DNA of 64,000 nt from Limonium bicolor (Eukaryota; Streptophyta; Magnoliopsida; Caryophyllales; Plumbaginaceae), in assembly GCA_023374045.1 (NCBI GenBank), contig CM041778.1, positions 92,940,839 through 93,004,838 of the forward strand, written 5' to 3'. Shown one piece after another: positions 60,881 to 64,000 of this stretch. Within the stretch, counting starts at the first letter, position 1. Every line of letters starts with the position of its first letter. A program made the position numbers and the translations under genes. The notes below the pieces were generated by a model that had not been told where the DNA came from, made no database searches, and saw only the letters and a program-made list of their open reading frames with translations.

Positions 60881-61157
60881 CCTTTGGTGGGTGTGATCTC
60901 AGTGGCTTTGCAGCCATTGGTGCAGATGAACCTAGCTGAAGAATTTCAACCGGGTTGCCCTTCTCAGCATGGGCACTACTCTCACTTGGGAAGTTCTTTT
61001 GAGTTTGATTGAAGAACTTTCCCTTCTTCTTTTTCCAGCTTTTCCCTTGGTTCTGCTCCTCGGCACTAGTGTTCTTACTGTTAGCCTTGCGCTTTAGCGC
61101 GGTTTCTTCATCCCTTAGCTAGCAAGTGATCTCAACACGAGAAGCCGCGTGATAACA

Positions 61158-61255
61158 CTCTTGAAGTTTCAGGTATTAGCCGGGATTCTTATTTAAAAGG
61201 AAGATAAGGAAAAGATTAAGGAATTACAATGGTATAGGGTTTAACCGATATTTAC
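61158..61255 (-). other. predicted intron of about 98 bp in gag
   Basis: Donor CTTCAG followed by GTAAATATCGG at 61255. Candidate acceptor TTCAAGAG ending at 61158 joins FTSLQ to CYHAASRVE in phase 0; a CAAG acceptor two bases earlier is also possible but would shift the frame. The interior is AT-rich with stops in all frames. Confidence 0.5.
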
Positions 61256-61946
61256 CTGAAGAGAGGTAAACCTGGTATAGCCCATACCGTACCGCAGGCG
61301 ATGGCTCAGACCGCCATAGAAGCGATCGACCAACACCTGGCCGGTGTACCCAAGGTCGGGTAGAAGACGGAGAATGGAGGTGAAGGTGCGGTAATACTCG
61401 TCGACAGACATCTTCTCTGTCATTTTCAAGGCATCCAGCTCTAGCCTTTTCTTAGTTTTCACATGCTCCGGATAGTATTTGGATCGGAGGAGAGAGGCAA
61501 AGGACTCCCAATCGAAGGTGGGGTCGTCAACATATTCGTGCTTGACAAGCTTCCACCAATCCATAGCAGCATCCTTGAGGTAGTAAGCCGCTACTCTAAC
61601 TCAAACTCCAGCAGGATCTTCGAGGGTTTCGAACGCCGTCTCCATTTCGGAGATGTAAGCTTCAAGTTTAGCAGATCGCTCTCGCCTCTAAAGCATGGAG
61701 GTCGAGATCTGCGATAGCTTTTACCCAGTTTACTTCTCTGGGTGCAGGGGGCGGGATTGGTCCCGTTTGAGCCTGTTGGTTTTGCTGGTTTTGCTGCATA
61801 GCAGTGATTACTTGGGGTAGCATCTGTGCTACCGTGGCGGTGACGATTTCAGCTATCGTCTGCGCGCCCGGTCCGTCGTTGGCCCCTCGCGACCTGGACC
61901 TCTTCCTAACATCTGAATATTTAACATTTGCATTAGGTTGTGACAT

Positions 61947-62119
61947 ATGGCCAAAGATCTTGAATTTAAGCAAGGGTATCGTTCATAAGAATGTCAAGGG
62001 TATCCGTTGTTAAAAACGGTAGTTCCTAGTTAGGTTTCTATGTATCCGTCTTAAGACGGTTGAAATCCTAATTCGGTAATCCCTATGCTCGGTAACTATG
62101 GACATCAGAGCGTAACTAC
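61947..62119 (-). other. 5' leader of the chromovirus
   Basis: Non-coding stretch between the primer site and the gag start. Its primer-site-proximal part (about 62060-62119) resembles the matching part of the LARD-like element (about 18530-18602). Confidence 0.65.
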
Positions 62120-62131
62120 GCTCTGATACCA
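62120..62131 (-). promoter_or_regulatory. primer binding site, initiator-Met type
   Basis: TGGTATCAGAGC on the minus strand, five bases from the LTR end. It lies within a 24-nt palindrome at 62104-62127, like the site at 18603-18614. Confidence 0.92.
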
Positions 62132-62136
62132 CTTTT

Positions 62137-64000
62137 TGTAACACCCCTACCGTTAATCCTATGCTTACCGTCCAATCATCCCAATAATCAAAGCTACTCG
62201 CAGCGGAAACTGCTACTACTACGGCGGGTGATACAACGCCGCTAACCGCCCATACGGTTAGCAAGGCTTACACCACTTACAGACATGGTCTGATGCCTAA
62301 GTATACCGAGCTACTACATTCCATACCAAATACAATAGATAACATACTTACATTACTGGATCACCGAGTGTTTTAAAGTATTTAATTACATTCCCTTCCA
62401 ATCTCAAAAAAAACTATGAGTTTCTACAAGCTACTCATCTATACCAATTCACCATCCAATCATTATCCAAAAGGGGTGTACCCTATGGTACACCGGCTAA
62501 CAAAAACCTACAGCCATGTACAACACAGTACACCTTTCACAATTCATTGTTTACAGACAAAAAGAAATCAAGTAAGATCTTCATCATCTTCACCCTTCTC
62601 GTGTACCTGCGTGTAGTAAAAACATCGCCCCAAGGGGCTCAGCAAAAGCTGCGCATAAACTCCGCATATACCGCGTGCTAGCTAGGGCACGCCGACTATT
62701 TAAGGTCGAATAGGCATGCGGTTCATTTATTTCATACATACATGCTTGGCATACGACATACATTCATATATGATACATTATACAATCCAAGGCAACAGTA
62801 CAATAGCACACACCATACTTACCTTCACAAGTGTTAGCCAAGTTACGCATCCGGGTTAATCGGTATGCAGTTTACTCTTTTACTCATTACACAATGCTTT
62901 CTCTTACTTACACTTACTTACTTTTCCACACTTATTACTCATTCTTACTTACTTACTTTTACTCATGTTAAGTCGGTGTGACCTCCGGCCGGGGACTACA
63001 CCGTCCCACCACCGGGATTTACTTGACTCACTAATCCGGGATGCTACCCATTTAAGGGGTTTGGGCCGCGGACCAGTTTAAGAGTCAGGAATCGGATCCA
63101 ACCTCTTGTGTCTCCTCATCCTCACGCGTGGCCGAATCTATATCAGACTTCTACTCATTCCATTTTAATTACCAATTTAAGTTAGATTGGTTAGCTCGTT
63201 AGGAATCGGTTAGAAGTCCAATCACAAACGCATTCGGTCACAATACAATACATCATACTCACACACACATATTCATCCATACATTTCATGAATTATACAA
63301 ACTATGATTTAAGGACAATATTCAGCAAGATACAACACTACATATTCACAAGTAAGCATAATAACTCCGATTCGTGCATTTATCTTATTTGGTGATCAAT
63401 TAGCACACAACACACAAATCAGAGTAACCAAGATAGCATACGGGGCATGAGGAATTCATACCGTTCACCGTTGTACTTGTATCCCAACTTTCCTTTGGTG
63501 CTCACAAATCAAGTCCTATAACATACATGTGATCGAGTGATTAATTATCTACTATTAACTCAACTCGTATCCCTATTACGTTCCTCAACTCTTACTTACT
63601 ATGCCTCTACAATTCTTACACTTACACATTATTTAATTACTATCCATTACTTTAAGTTTATTTCTTTACACAACAAGGGTGTACTTCTACATATTTTATA
63701 TACGTGTGTATACATATACATGTATGTATATACATATATTTGTTTAAATTTTTTTTTTGTGACTCGACCGACCTTACCCAAGGTCGGTCCCAAGGTCGGT
63801 CGAAGTCAGTAGGGAAATACGCTGGAAAATTTTAGGGCCGACCGACCTTGCAAGTCCGGTCCCAAGGTCGGTCCATTCCAGTGAGTTACCTGACGGAGAA
63901 TTTTTAGCCCGACCAATCTTGCAAGTCCGGTCGCAAGGTCGGTCCATTCCAGTAAGTTACATGACGGAAAAATTTTGAGTCGACCGACCTTGCAAGTCCG
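62137..64000 (-). repeat. 5' LTR of the chromovirus, cut by window edge
   Basis: Starts TGTAACACCCCTACCGTTAA at 62137 and aligns with 51689 onward over all 1864 visible bases, with scattered substitutions and a few short indels. The hairpin array begins at about 63767 and continues past the edge. Confidence 0.94.

Larger units (their letters stand above)
60450..61946 (-). pseudogene. Ty3 gag with zinc knuckles, interrupted by predicted introns
   Basis: Starts MSQPNANVKYSDVRKRSRSR at 61946. The Q-rich and P-rich N-terminus (to about 61720) leads to VNWVKAIADLDLHALEARAI. A +1 shift near 61685 leads to LEAYISEMETAFETLEDPAG, a TGA near 61610, then the capsid-like region DAAMDWWKLVKHEYV, LRSKYYPEHVKTKKRLELDA, YYRTFTSILRLLPDLGY (61564-61256). 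After a gap come YHAASRVEITC, a stop, LRDEETALKRKANSKN, and a Lys-rich part. After a second gap come two Cys motifs, CRKCNQDHLGKDC and CYNCQKPGHRANMC (the latter a classic CX2CX4HX4C knuckle, about 60745-60650), and a Gln/Gly-rich tail. The two gaps have intron-like ends (61158-61255, 60795-60880). Gag forms the particle and packages the RNA. Confidence 0.88.
51689..64000 (-). mobile_element. Ty3 chromovirus (Tekay/Del-like) with captured AlkB domain; 5' LTR runs off the edge
   Basis: LTRs at 51689-55607 and from 62137 to beyond the window both start TGTAACACCCCTACCGTTAA. The interior (55608-62136) reads right to left: primer site, gag, an AlkB-type dioxygenase domain, protease, RT, RNase H, integrase, chromodomain, polypurine tract. 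The visible LTR parts differ by roughly 2 percent by eye. All coding modules carry stops or frameshifts. It inserted into the Copia element; the left flank is GTAGC (51684-51688). Domain order and a C-terminal chromodomain point to the Tekay/Del clade, whose LTRs are also long. Confidence 0.95.

Overview
This window is plant nuclear DNA, almost certainly from a medium-to-large angiosperm genome. It is built nearly entirely from nested transposable elements. I found no intact host gene, no rRNA or tRNA gene and no CRISPR array. The case for a plant rests on the element types: CACTA elements with TNP2 and Ulp1-type genes, a PIF/Harbinger element with a Myb/SANT ORF1, a Ty3 chromovirus with LTRs of about 4 kb, and Ty1/Copia elements with an initiator-Met-type primer site nearby. 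I cannot name the species.

Layout. 1-5985: 5' end of a CACTA element on the minus strand, entering from the left edge, with a decayed TNP2 gene and a terminal hairpin array. 5986-8774: non-coding repetitive DNA with an LTR-like end and a GC-rich hairpin array. 8775-22778: a Ty3-like element with about 4.2-kb LTRs, minus strand, with no recognisable coding region (LARD-like), and unlike sequence on its two sides. 22779-24540: a decayed Copia fragment, plus strand. 24541-28300: AT-rich repeats, a tandem duplication and a minisatellite. 28300-47280: a decayed PIF/Harbinger element split by a complete 13.3-kb CACTA element (29316-42646, TSD TCT). That CACTA carries a 4.1-kb solo LTR (37445-41551, TSD GCAAC). 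48409-51688: a minus-strand Copia element cut by the next element. 51689 to the right edge: a Ty3 chromovirus (Tekay/Del-like) with 3.9-kb LTRs and a full set of gag, protease, RT, RNase H, integrase and chromodomain sequences, all broken by point lesions.

The most striking content is in the last element. Between its gag zinc knuckles and its protease lies a copy of the catalytic domain of a plant AlkB-type 2-oxoglutarate/Fe(II) dioxygenase (59558-60295). All five canonical catalytic positions are readable, but a stop codon and a frameshift interrupt it. A predicted phase-1 intron joins the gag zinc-knuckle exon to this domain in frame, and two more short GT-AG introns interrupt gag. This looks like a retroelement that captured a nucleic-acid demethylase domain.

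The three LTR families here (8775-22778, 37445-41551, 51689-end) are related. All start TGTAAC and end GGGGTATTTCA on the plus strand, and all carry a tandem array of GACCGACC-type hairpins. The two Ty3 elements with visible internal regions share an initiator-Met-type primer site inside a 24-nt palindrome and a duplicated polypurine tract. Many genes here differ from intact copies by single-base indels; some of these could be assembly errors rather than biological decay.
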